Assembly: GCA_019753235.1 (NCBI GenBank) | Contig: JAIELF010000059.1 | Coordinates: 1 to 35,558, forward strand | Source: a bacterium | GTDB taxonomy: Bacteria; Planctomycetota; Planctomycetia; Kolteriales; Kolteriaceae | Reading direction: 5' to 3' | Length of the DNA: 35,558 bases | Shown here: in pieces, positions 23,830 through 32,304 of the stretch | Numbering within the stretch: the first letter of the stretch is position 1 | How the letters are laid out: every line of letters starts with the position of its first letter | Translations under genes and position numbers: made by a program | The notes under the pieces: model-generated | Seen by the model: the letters and a program-made list of their open reading frames with translations, nothing else | What the model was told of the DNA's origin: nothing | Databases searched by the model: none

Positions 23830-25476
23830 ATGCTTTCCTTGTCCAACATGACGATCCAGCGCAAGCTCAAACTTCTGAATGTCTTCAACACCTTGGTGAT
23901 CGCGACAGTGCTAGCGATTTCGCTTTGGCTGATGAGAACTTATCAGATAACAGGGCCGGTCGATCAGAATCTCAGCCAATCAAGAGAGCTGATTGGGACA
24001 GTCGAACCCGCCACGCTGGCCATCACGAGGCCCTACCAAATGCTCCTCAAGCTTACGGTTGCGCAGAACTCGGCTGACATCGATCGGTATGTGGCTCGCC
24101 TTGATGAATTGGAAGAGCAGTATCGATCGACGCATAGCGACTGGTCGGGAAGGATCACCAACGAGGAGATCAAAAAGAGCCTGACCATCGAATGCTACAA
24201 ACCGGCAAACGAGATCTTCAACATTGCGAGAGATTCCTTGATCCCAGCAGTTCGAGCTCAAGAGTCGGAGAAGGCAGGATCGATTCTTAAGGAACAAATC
24301 ACGCCTCGCTACGATGTGCATATCGCGAATATCGAAAACGCTGTGAATCTAATCAAAAAGGATCTGCTCTCGCGCGAGCAAGAGTCGCGTCAAGATGTCC
24401 GACAATGGACGTGGGTGATCACGATTCTCAGCGTACTCGCCGTCGTTGCTCTTTGGATCTCCAGTTTTCTCTTAACGCGAAGCATTGGAAGCTCGACAGG
24501 ACAACTCATTGAACGGGTCAACGAACTTGCCGGCGGTGCCAGTGATTTGACGGCTCGGCTAAAAGTTGCCTCGCAGGACGAAATGGGACAACTGGCGGGC
24601 GGCATCAACAGCATGATCGAGAAAATCCAAACGGTAGTACAGCGCGTGCGGGAGACCAGCGTAGCGCTTCTTTCGACAGCGTCGGAGATGTCCGCAACAG
24701 CGAATAGACAAGATTCTACCATGCAGAGCTTGGGTAGTTCGTCGGCGGAGATCGCGGCAGCGGTGCGGGAGATTTCGGCCACCAGTAAACAACTTTCGGG
24801 GACCATGAATGAAGTCAGTGGCCGAGCCGAGCAGGCAGCGACACTGGCGACAAGTGGACGTACGAGACTGTCCACCATGGAAACGAACATGAGTCATCTC
24901 ATGGACGCGACCGATTCCATCTCGTCGAAACTGTCGGTCATTCGAGAGAAAGCGGAAAACATTAACGCGGTGGTGACGACGATCACCAAGGTCGCCGATC
25001 AGACGAATCTTCTCTCCATCAATGCGGCGATCGAGGCGGAAAAGGCCGGCGAGTATGGCCGAGGCTTTCTCGTCGTCGCTCGTGAGATTCGACGCTTGGC
25101 CGATCAGACGGCAGTTGCAACGCTGGATATCGAGACCATCGTCCGTCACATGCAGGACGCTGTCTCAGCAGGTGTAATGCAGATGGACAAGTTCAGCGGT
25201 GAAGTCCGTTCGGGCGTTCAGCGGGTGGCCGAGATAAGTATGCAGACGGGTCAAATCATTGAAGAAGTGCAGACGCTCAGTGAACGCTTTCAGCAGGTGA
25301 GTGAAGGAATGCGAAATCAAGCGATCGGAGCCGAGCAGATCAATGAAGCGATGGGGCAGGTGACGACGAGCGCCCATCAGACGCAGACGGCGATGAAGGA
25401 ATTCAACGAAGCCACCGCCCATTTGCGACAATCTGTCGAAGTTTTGAATCATGAAATCGGGCAGTTTATCGCCTGA
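23830..25476 (+). CDS. wspA: Methyl-accepting chemotaxis protein, WspA-type receptor
   Basis: 548-aa membrane receptor. TM1 lies near residues 17-36 and TM2 near 193-215, enclosing a periplasmic helical domain of about 155 residues. A HAMP linker (ELAGGASDLTARLKVASQDE) follows, then a long coiled-coil signalling domain with the hairpin tip VADQTNLLSINAAIEAEKA, which binds CheW and CheA proteins. AVSAGVMQMDKFSGEVRSGV near residue 445 resembles WspA of Pseudomonas, as I remember it. No C-terminal CheR-tethering pentapeptide is seen, as expected for Wsp. ATG 23830 or 23848 (MTIQRK) are both possible. First gene of a tight chemosensory operon. Confidence 0.92.
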   Translation: MLSLSNMTIQRKLKLLNVFNTLVIATVLAISLWLMRTYQITGPVDQNLSQSRELIGTVEPATLAITRPYQMLLKLTVAQNSADIDRYVARLDELEEQYRSTHSDWSGRITNEEIKKSLTIECYKPANEIFNIARDSLIPAVRAQESEKAGSILKEQITPRYDVHIANIENAVNLIKKDLLSREQESRQDVRQWTWVITILSVLAVVALWISSFLLTRSIGSSTGQLIERVNELAGGASDLTARLKVASQDEMGQLAGGINSMIEKIQTVVQRVRETSVALLSTASEMSATANRQDSTMQSLGSSSAEIAAAVREISATSKQLSGTMNEVSGRAEQAATLATSGRTRLSTMETNMSHLMDATDSISSKLSVIREKAENINAVVTTITKVADQTNLLSINAAIEAEKAGEYGRGFLVVAREIRRLADQTAVATLDIETIVRHMQDAVSAGVMQMDKFSGEVRSGVQRVAEISMQTGQIIEEVQTLSERFQQVSEGMRNQAIGAEQINEAMGQVTTSAHQTQTAMKEFNEATAHLRQSVEVLNHEIGQFIA

Positions 25477-25498
25477 CACTCAAGGTGAGGAAGAAGAC

Positions 25499-25978
25499 AT
25501 GCTCGGACTGACATTCCAGATTGGCGAACATCGACTCGCGCTGGATGTCCGTCACATCACCGAAGTTGTACCCGCGGTGACCCTACAAGAAGTGGTGGGT
25601 GGTCCGCCTTGGTTGGCGGGACTTTGTCTTTATCGCGGACATGTCGCGCCTGTCATCGATCTCTATCGGCTGCTGGGCGCGGGCGAATGCCCCCGTCATC
25701 TGAGCACGCGAATCATTTTCGTGCGTGTGCCTCTCGATGGCGAGCCGCGTCTGCTTGGGCTGCGTGCTTCGAAGGTGGCCGACATTCGTGAATTGCCGAC
25801 GCGAGGGGAATCGGAAGAAGCCAACGATTCCACGGATTCATCGGATCGCTCGAATCTGGGGCCGGTCTTTGTCGACAGGGGGGAGATCATTCACCTTGCC
25901 GATCTGGGAGGCTTGCTGCCTGAATCTTGTCGACGCGCTGCCTTGAGGGTCTCGAAGGAGCTGGCGGCATGGACTTAG
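25499..25978 (+). CDS. wspB: CheW-like coupling protein, WspB-type
   Basis: 159-aa CheW-domain protein linking receptor and kinase at the membrane. Seen: FQIGEHRLALDVRHITEVVP at the start, WLAGLCLYRGHVAPVIDLYRLLG (the CheW core), and the closing FVDRGEIIHLADLGGLL. ATG 25499 has GGTGAGGAAG upstream; an in-frame ATG at 25451 would overlap wspA by 26 bp and is less likely. The 3' end overlaps the wspC start by 10 bp. One of two CheW-like proteins in the operon, the other being WspD, as in the Pseudomonas Wsp system. Confidence 0.9.
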   Translation: MLGLTFQIGEHRLALDVRHITEVVPAVTLQEVVGGPPWLAGLCLYRGHVAPVIDLYRLLGAGECPRHLSTRIIFVRVPLDGEPRLLGLRASKVADIRELPTRGESEEANDSTDSSDRSNLGPVFVDRGEIIHLADLGGLLPESCRRAALRVSKELAAWT

Positions 25979-27294
25979 AACCGGTCGTGCTGTTGCTCCG
26001 CGAGCGCATCGGATTGGATTCCAATTCGTTGGGATCGAGTGCTCTGCTTCGAGCGGTGACGGCGCGGGCGAAGGAACTGCGCCTGGCCAGTACTCAAGAT
26101 TATGCGAAACGGCTAAGGGATGACCTCGATGAATTTCAGAACCTCGTCGATGACTTGTGCGTCCCCGAGACGTGGTTCTTCCGCGGGGGTGAAATCTTCA
26201 ATTATCTCGTGGGTCTGATTCGCGAGGAATGTCAAGGACGAGCGTCAGGCGAACGTTTCCGAATACTGAGCCTTCCCTGTAGCACGGGGGAAGAACCATA
26301 CTCGCTGGCGATTGCTCTCTCGGAAGGTCACGTGCCCGACTCTCTATGGTCCATCATGGCGGTGGACATCTCCACTCGTCACATCAGACAAGCCCGTGCA
26401 GGTCGATTTCGCGGCCTCTCCTTTCGGCAGACGCCCGATTCCTTGAAGAATCGGTATTTTCGAGCTCATGGCGATGAATGGGAACTAGATCCTGTCATCC
26501 GCGAGCGGGTTCAATTTGAACAGGGTAATCTTTTTGACGAAGCGCTGATGGCGAACTTGGACGCGTTTGATCTGATTTTCTGTCGCAACTTGTCGATCTA
26601 TCTGCATGGAGAAACTCGTCACAAGGCGTTGGCGATTATCCATCGGATGCTACGGCCCGGTGGGTTACTCTGTGTGGGACATGCCGAGCCGCTTGATTTG
26701 CTTGAAAGTCGTTTCCGTCAAACAGGTTTGCCAGAGTTCTTCATGTATCAACGAACGGATTCGGCTAATGCCGATCGTGACAAAAGCTTTAAGGTCGCTC
26801 CGCCTCGACCTGTGCGGCTGCTGGTAGAAAAGACTGAATCATCCGCGAGCAACTTTGCAGCCAAGCCAGCAAGTCGGAGTTCTTCGTCTCGCTCGTTACC
26901 CACCACGCCGACCAGCATCCACGCCGATGCGTCGCCGTCCTCGCCATCCCTTCTATCGTCGGAGGAGTCCATAGAAAATCGCGCGATCATGCTTTTGCAG
27001 GCGAGAACATTTGCGGACGAAGGGCAACTCGACAAGGCCTTGGTGATTTGCGAAGAGGAAGTAAGTAAAGGGCGCCAGACTCCAGCTGTCTTTGCGTTGA
27101 TGGGAGTGATTCATCAATCGCGTCAGGAAGTAGAAAAAGCGGAGAGTTGTTTTCAGCGTGCCCTGTATCTGGCTCCGGAACATGAAGAAGCCCTGACGCA
27201 CCTCATGCTATTGGCGAAAGGTCGTGGAGACACCGCGCAGGCGGAACGATTGCGTCGACGACTTGAACGAGTTTCAATCCAGGATGCTCCATGA
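25969..27294 (+). CDS. wspC: CheR-type receptor methyltransferase with C-terminal TPR, WspC-type
   Basis: 441-aa SAM-dependent protein-glutamate methyltransferase that adapts WspA. N-terminal CheR helical domain (residues 1-70, ending in VPETWFFRG), then the SAM fold with LSLPCSTGEEPYSLAIAL (about 101-117), the DLIFCRNLSIYL motif and PGGLLCVGHAEP. A Ser/Pro-rich linker (about 285-335, with runs such as SRSSSSRSL) leads to TPR repeats (about 340-430: VFALMGVIHQSRQEVEKAE, FQRALYLAPEHEEAL). The CheR-TPR fusion is typical of WspC. ATG 25969 has GGAG at 8 nt. Overlaps wspB by 10 bp and wspD by 4 bp (ATGA). Confidence 0.93.
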   Translation: MDLEPVVLLLRERIGLDSNSLGSSALLRAVTARAKELRLASTQDYAKRLRDDLDEFQNLVDDLCVPETWFFRGGEIFNYLVGLIREECQGRASGERFRILSLPCSTGEEPYSLAIALSEGHVPDSLWSIMAVDISTRHIRQARAGRFRGLSFRQTPDSLKNRYFRAHGDEWELDPVIRERVQFEQGNLFDEALMANLDAFDLIFCRNLSIYLHGETRHKALAIIHRMLRPGGLLCVGHAEPLDLLESRFRQTGLPEFFMYQRTDSANADRDKSFKVAPPRPVRLLVEKTESSASNFAAKPASRSSSSRSLPTTPTSIHADASPSSPSLLSSEESIENRAIMLLQARTFADEGQLDKALVICEEEVSKGRQTPAVFALMGVIHQSRQEVEKAESCFQRALYLAPEHEEALTHLMLLAKGRGDTAQAERLRRRLERVSIQDAP

Positions 27295-27971
27295 CAGAAT
27301 CAGTGCGGATCCAGAATGGCGAAACGGATTGCTGGACACGGATCGGCGTCTGGGGAGATCGATCGTGTCCCATTCTTGCCGAAGTCGTGCATTGCCAGAA
27401 CTGCACCGTGTTCGGCGACGCTAGCCGAAGATTTCTGCAAGCGTCCTGTCCAGAGGGTTATCTCGAGGAATGGACCGAACGACTGTCCGCCCCGATGAAT
27501 GAGTCGGAAAGTGACTTTCAAACGGTGCTGGTTTTCCGAATTGGTGAAGAGTGGTTGGCATTGCGGGTAGAGGTCCTCGTGGAAGTCGCGACACTTCGGC
27601 CCGTGCATCGTGTTCCACACCGAGGTGGATTGCTCGCGGGCCTGGTCAATATTCGCGGCGAACTGCAATTGTGTGTTCGTTTAGATCAAGCGTTGGGAAT
27701 GCGAAAGGAAGTGGCAGGAGCTACCGATGCTTCCGCCACGACTCTGGCGCGATTGCTCGTCTTGCAAAGTGAAGGAGACCGCTGGGTGTTTCCTGTCGAT
27801 GAGGTCGACGAAGTATTTCGATTTCCGAAGAGTGAGTTGGGAACGGCTCCCGCCACGCTTGCGAGATCGAGCGGACGACACACCCAGGGAGTGTTCTATT
27901 CGCGGAAGCGATCGATCGGATTCCTCGACGATCAGCGGTTGTTCCAAACGTTGCGAGGAAAAGTCCGATGA
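27291..27971 (+). CDS. wspD: CheW-like coupling protein with N-terminal Cys motif, WspD-type
   Basis: 226-aa protein: a short N-terminal Cys-containing module followed by a CheW domain (about residues 75-220). The module DCWTRIGVWGDRSCPILAEV then HCQNCTVFGDA has C14, C26, C35 and C38, plus His 34. As far as I remember, the same motif opens WspD proteins of Pseudomonas, and it may bind metal. The CheW part shows TVLVFRIGEEWLALRVEVLV, LLAGLVNIRGELQLCVRLDQ and the C-terminal GVFYSRKRSIGFLDD. Couples WspA and WspE. ATGA overlaps at both ends, with wspC and wspE, imply strict stoichiometric translation. Confidence 0.92.
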   Translation: MTESVRIQNGETDCWTRIGVWGDRSCPILAEVVHCQNCTVFGDASRRFLQASCPEGYLEEWTERLSAPMNESESDFQTVLVFRIGEEWLALRVEVLVEVATLRPVHRVPHRGGLLAGLVNIRGELQLCVRLDQALGMRKEVAGATDASATTLARLLVLQSEGDRWVFPVDEVDEVFRFPKSELGTAPATLARSSGRHTQGVFYSRKRSIGFLDDQRLFQTLRGKVR

Positions 27972-30730
27972 GCGATCTAGGCGGCTTTTCAATGATGGAA
28001 TTGTTTCGAGAGGAGGTCCGCACACACGCGGCGACTCTCGGCCAGGAACTGCTCACGCTCGAAAGAGATCCAGGCAACGCGCAAGTCATAGAAGCACTCA
28101 TGCGTGCAGCCCATTCAATTAAAGGGGCGGCCCGCATTGTCAATATTGAGCCCGCCGTCCAGTTGGCTCATGCGATGGAGAGCGTCTTTGTCGCGATTCA
28201 AGATGCGCGCGTCAGCATTGTCTCCAACGACATCGATGTGTTTCTTCATGGGACGGATGTTTTGGGAGAACTAAGCCTGGTGCGCGAGGATGAGTTGCCG
28301 GCCTGGTGCGCTAAGCAGCAAGCAGAGGTCGAAAGACTCAAACAACTTCTTCTTGCCATGGAAGAAGGCCGCTCGGCAGATCCGGTCTCCGCGCCTCACG
28401 TCGTGAGTCCCAGTTTAGCGCCAGCCGCACCGGCGAGGATTCAGGTGGTCACCCTTCCACCAGAACCTCTCGCGAGTGAAGCGGAAAGATCGATGATGAC
28501 TATCTTTCGCGAAGAGGTTCGCGCGGCGGCGGTCGCGTTCAACACGGGTTTCCCACGGTTGGAGACGAATCCACAGGACACGCCTTTCGTGGAAACCTTG
28601 ATAGATGCCGCGCGGGTCTTGCGGGGCGCCGCCAAGATTGTTCGTGTCGAGCCGGTGGCGAGTCTAGGACAGTTGCTGCAAGAGTTTCTCGTGCGTACAC
28701 GAGAGAGTCATTGCCGGCTGAGCCCGGCGGCGATCGCAAGTCTCAACGATGTCCTCACGCTTTTGATGGACCTACTCGTTGTCGGTGACAGCGATTTGCC
28801 CGCGTGGTTGGAACGAAATGCGACAAGATGGGAAGCGATCAAGGATGGATTGACTCTCGTCTCAGACGAGCAACCCACGCCACAGCCGATCAAAGATGTG
28901 TCGATCGCAATGATTGACCCGACACCTGCCGAGGTTCCGCAATCGCCAATACTTTCCGCACCGAGCGCGCTGGCGAAGCCGGCGGATGAACCAGAAGAGG
29001 CGGTCGTTCGTGTGACGGCGCAGAGTCTGAATCGACTCATGGGATTGGCGGGCGAATCGCTTGTGCAGGCTCGCTGGCTTGACCCATTTTCGACTTCGTT
29101 ACTGAAGCTTAAGAAGGAGCAGGATCGACTGGCCGAGGCCGTCGACTCGGCGTCAGTTGTCTTAAGCAGTGAGTCTCGACGCGAGCAGGCATTAGCGCTT
29201 CTGCAGAGTGTCCGGCAACAGGCCGCCCGATGTCGAGAGATCCTTGGATCGCGGATGGAAGAGTTCCATCAGCATGCAGCGCGGGCCGAGGACCTCAATA
29301 GCAGACTCTATCGCGAAGTGATTGCCAGTCGTATGCGTCCTTTTAGCGATGGAGCGCATGCGTTTCCCAGACTTGTGCGCGACATGGCTCGGGATTTGAA
29401 GAAGCAGGCTCGTCTGGAAATTGAAGGGGCGTCGACAGCCGTCGACCGTGATGTCCTGGAGAAGCTCGAGGCGCCCTTGACGCATCTCTTACGGAATGCG
29501 GTGGACCATGGCATTGAGATGCCTGATGAACGAAGTATCGCTGGCAAGCCGGAAGTCGGGTCGATTCGTGTCAAGGTTCGACATCGCGCGGGGATGCTCT
29601 CCATTTCCATCATTGATGACGGCGGCGGAATCGATCCGGAACGACTGCGAGAGAAAGTCGTCGAGCGTCGACTAACCACGGCGGAGGTTGCCCGCCGAAT
29701 GAATGACGCGGAGCTCTTGGAATTCTTGTTTCTACCAGGATTTTCAACCGCGCCTGCACTTACAGAGTACTCAGGAAGAGGGGTCGGGCTCGACGTCGTA
29801 CAGACCATGGTTCGACAAGTTGGTGGCTCTGTTCGGATCAGCTCGCAGTTTCGCGAGGGAACCACGTTCCATTTGCAGTTGCCCATTACGCTGTCGGTTC
29901 TCCGCGCTGTCATCGTGAGTGTCGCAGGAGAGCCCTATGCGTTTCCACAGAACCGGATCGATCGGCTGGTTCGCGTCCCGCCGTCGGAGATTCACTCTAT
30001 CGAGCATCGACAATTCATCAGCGTTGATGGCCAACAGGTGGGGCTCGTCCTGGCGGCGCAACTATTTGATCTTCCCTCATCCACGGCGACGAACGAGGAT
30101 CTTTCGGTCTTGTTGCTGAGCGACTTAACGGGTCAGTACGGCTTGATTGTCGATGCGTTTCAAGGGGAACAGGATCTGGTCGTTCGGCCTCTTGATCCGC
30201 GTCTTGGGAAAGTCGCCACGCTCAGCGCGGCGGCGATTCTTGATGATGGCTCACCCGTTCTGATCGCGGATGTGGAAGATCTGATTCGTTCAATGGATCA
30301 GTTTATCCAGGGGAATGCCCTGCGTCGCTGCGAAGAACAAAAGCAAGCGACCGGCCCGAGCAAGCGGATTCTTGTGGTGGATGATTCCATCACGGTGCGC
30401 GAGGTCGAAAGGCAATTGTTGCGGGCGCAAGGTTATGACGTCTCGGTGGCCGTTGACGGACGAGATGGTCTGAATCTCCTTTATGCCGAGCACTTTGATC
30501 TAGTTGTTAGCGACGTCGATATGCCGAGAATGAATGGTTTGGAGTTGGTCCAGGCTATGCGAAGCGATCAGGCATTCCAGCGACTCCCCGTGATCATCGT
30601 CTCTTACAAGGAACGGGAAGAAGACAGAATGCGTGGGCTTGAGGTCGGAGCCAATGCGTATTTGACTAAAAGTAGCTTTCACGACAATACCTTCTTGCAG
30701 ACGGTCACGGATTTGATCGGTGAGAACTGA
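27968..30730 (+). CDS. wspE: Hybrid CheA-type histidine kinase with receiver, WspE-type, with duplicated HPt
   Basis: 920-aa cytoplasmic kinase of the Wsp array. Residues about 9-130 are an HPt with phosphorylatable H49 (RAAHSIKGAARIV). Residues about 176-300 repeat this domain but have R216 at the His position (DAARVLRGAAKIV). A dimerisation/linker region follows, then the CheA ATPase with HLLRNAVDHGIEMPDE (N-box), IIDDGGGIDPERL (G1), FLFLPGFSTA and GRGVGLDVV (G2), a CheW-like domain about 650-780, and a C-terminal receiver with LVVSDVDMP (phospho-Asp) and a Lys in TKSS. It should phosphorylate the WspR-like phosphatase and WspF. It is longer than the roughly 750 aa I recall for Pseudomonas WspE because of the second HPt-like domain. 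Confidence 0.95.
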   Translation: MSDLGGFSMMELFREEVRTHAATLGQELLTLERDPGNAQVIEALMRAAHSIKGAARIVNIEPAVQLAHAMESVFVAIQDARVSIVSNDIDVFLHGTDVLGELSLVREDELPAWCAKQQAEVERLKQLLLAMEEGRSADPVSAPHVVSPSLAPAAPARIQVVTLPPEPLASEAERSMMTIFREEVRAAAVAFNTGFPRLETNPQDTPFVETLIDAARVLRGAAKIVRVEPVASLGQLLQEFLVRTRESHCRLSPAAIASLNDVLTLLMDLLVVGDSDLPAWLERNATRWEAIKDGLTLVSDEQPTPQPIKDVSIAMIDPTPAEVPQSPILSAPSALAKPADEPEEAVVRVTAQSLNRLMGLAGESLVQARWLDPFSTSLLKLKKEQDRLAEAVDSASVVLSSESRREQALALLQSVRQQAARCREILGSRMEEFHQHAARAEDLNSRLYREVIASRMRPFSDGAHAFPRLVRDMARDLKKQARLEIEGASTAVDRDVLEKLEAPLTHLLRNAVDHGIEMPDERSIAGKPEVGSIRVKVRHRAGMLSISIIDDGGGIDPERLREKVVERRLTTAEVARRMNDAELLEFLFLPGFSTAPALTEYSGRGVGLDVVQTMVRQVGGSVRISSQFREGTTFHLQLPITLSVLRAVIVSVAGEPYAFPQNRIDRLVRVPPSEIHSIEHRQFISVDGQQVGLVLAAQLFDLPSSTATNEDLSVLLLSDLTGQYGLIVDAFQGEQDLVVRPLDPRLGKVATLSAAAILDDGSPVLIADVEDLIRSMDQFIQGNALRRCEEQKQATGPSKRILVVDDSITVREVERQLLRAQGYDVSVAVDGRDGLNLLYAEHFDLVVSDVDMPRMNGLELVQAMRSDQAFQRLPVIIVSYKEREEDRMRGLEVGANAYLTKSSFHDNTFLQTVTDLIGEN

Positions 30731-30732
30731 AC

Positions 30733-31758
30733 ATGCGTGTTGCGATTGTCAATGATGTTGCATTGGCCCGCGAGGTGCTCCGACGCATCATACTCTCCAC
30801 ACCCGAACACTCGGTGGCATGGGTCGCAGAAAATGGCGAGATGGCGGTTAAGTTTGCCCTGCAAGATCCGCCGGACATTATTCTGATGGACCTAGTCATG
30901 CCCGTAATGGATGGCGTCGAGGCTACCCGTCGCATCATGATGGAGAGACCCTGTCCGATTTTACTCGTTACGTCGAGTGTGAGCGGGAACTTCAACATGG
31001 TTTACCGCGCAATGGGGCATGGCGGAATGGATGCCGTCAACACGCCGACGCTTGGCCCGGCTGGCGAAGTTTGCGATAGCGAGGGAATCCTTGCTCGGCT
31101 CGCTAAGATCTCGCGATCCAAGTCGCCCACTCTTGCGATCTCGGCGGGTCAGGAGGTCAGTCAGACGCAAACTCGTCCCCTGGCCACGAATCGAAATGCA
31201 CCTGTTATCGCGATCGGGGCGTCGACGGGTGGGCCGGCTGCACTCGTGAAGATTCTGAGCAAGCTGCCGCCGAGTCTCCCCGCGAGCGTCATCATCGTTC
31301 AACACATCGGGGCCGACTTCGCGCCGAGTTTGGCTAGTTGGCTTCAAGATCAATGCGCGTTGCCTGTACGGGTGGCGAAAACGGGAGACATCCCGAAGGT
31401 GGGCGAGGTCCTGCTCGCGGGGACCAATGATCATCTCATTGTTCAGGGGGACGGGCGGCTTTCCCACACGGCCGAGCCTGTAAGTTATCCGTATCGCCCC
31501 TCGGTCGATTTACTTTTTAGTAGCCTCGCGAAGAATGAAGCAGAGCCGGGCATCGCTGTTCTGTTGACGGGGATGGGAAACGATGGGGCCCAGGGACTAT
31601 GGCAACTCCGAATGCGCGGCTGGCATACGATCGCTCAGGACCAGGCCAGCAGCGTCGTTTACGGAATGCCGAAAGCGGCTGCCGAGCGTCATGCAGCTTG
31701 CGAGATTCTTCCGCTTGAATTGATTCCGGCCGCACTACTTCGACAATTAAAAATCTGA
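30733..31758 (+). CDS. wspF: CheB-type receptor methylesterase with receiver, WspF-type
   Basis: 341-aa protein-glutamate methylesterase that reverses WspC methylation of WspA; in Pseudomonas loss of WspF locks the pathway on. Receiver about 1-120 with D53 in LMDLVMP, then linker, then the CheB catalytic domain with S164 (IGASTGGPA), H191 (IVQHIG) and D284 (GMGNDGA), the complete Ser-His-Asp triad. Starts 2 bp after the wspE stop and is the last gene of the operon. No diguanylate cyclase follows, unlike wspABCDEF-wspR. Confidence 0.95.
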   Translation: MRVAIVNDVALAREVLRRIILSTPEHSVAWVAENGEMAVKFALQDPPDIILMDLVMPVMDGVEATRRIMMERPCPILLVTSSVSGNFNMVYRAMGHGGMDAVNTPTLGPAGEVCDSEGILARLAKISRSKSPTLAISAGQEVSQTQTRPLATNRNAPVIAIGASTGGPAALVKILSKLPPSLPASVIIVQHIGADFAPSLASWLQDQCALPVRVAKTGDIPKVGEVLLAGTNDHLIVQGDGRLSHTAEPVSYPYRPSVDLLFSSLAKNEAEPGIAVLLTGMGNDGAQGLWQLRMRGWHTIAQDQASSVVYGMPKAAAERHAACEILPLELIPAALLRQLKI

Positions 31759-31786
31759 CTCCAGCGTTTCGTTGATGACATACGTG

Positions 31787-31836
31787 CCGCCAGATCCATG
31801 GGAGATCGGAAGCGACAACAGTTTGTTCTCTGGCGG
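31787..31836. repeat. 8-bp inverted repeat between wspF and ynfA-like gene
   Basis: CCGCCAGA (31787-31794) and TCTGGCGG (31829-31836) are perfect inverted arms with a 34-bp loop in the 83-bp gap between convergent genes. It could form the base of a transcription-ending stem for both strands, but no T-tract is present, so the role is uncertain. Confidence 0.3.
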
Positions 31837-31841
31837 GGTGA

Positions 31842-32174
31842 TCAACCGCGGGGGGCGAACATGATGATCGCCATGCCGGCGATAGAGAGCGTGACGCCGA
31901 CGGCGTCCCAAACGTCAGGCTGGATCCCGTCTACGAGCCAGAGCCAAAGAATGGCCGTGCTGACATAGATGCCACCGTAGGCTGCATAGGTTCTGCCCGA
32001 GGCTGTTGGATGCAACGTCAATAGCCAAGCGAAAGTGATCAGGCTCAAAGCTGCTGGGAGCAGCAGCCAAGCGGAACGGCCCTGACGCAGCCAGAGATAC
32101 GGTAGATAACAGCCGAGTATCTCCGTGATGGCCGTGACAAGAAACAGAATCGTCGTGCTGAAAAGACCCATCAT
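31842..32174 (-). CDS. YnfA/UPF0060-family membrane protein
   Basis: 110-aa inner-membrane protein with four hydrophobic helices, the normal YnfA length. Seen: TEILGCYLPYLWLRQGRSAW, TAYAAYGGIYV-type segment as GRTYAAYGGIYVSTAILWLW, and DVWDAVGVTLSIAGMAIIM. The family belongs to the drug/metabolite transporter superfamily (SMR-like); some members affect drug export, but function here is unproven. GGGGAGG stands 8 nt before ATG 32174; a second ATG follows directly at 32171. It converges on the Wsp operon and has no functional tie to it that I can see. Confidence 0.92.
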   Translation of the reverse strand: MMGLFSTTILFLVTAITEILGCYLPYLWLRQGRSAWLLLPAALSLITFAWLLTLHPTASGRTYAAYGGIYVSTAILWLWLVDGIQPDVWDAVGVTLSIAGMAIIMFAPRG

Positions 32175-32304
32175 TCAAACGGCCTCCCCATGGATGAGTC
32201 ATCCTGCTGTCAACAGGGTCCGGTCCTGTCGTTCGTCGGGCGGTCGGCGCCCATGACGGCCGGCTCGCGTCGGAGCACTGCCTTGCTTGAACGAGATGCT
32301 CCTT

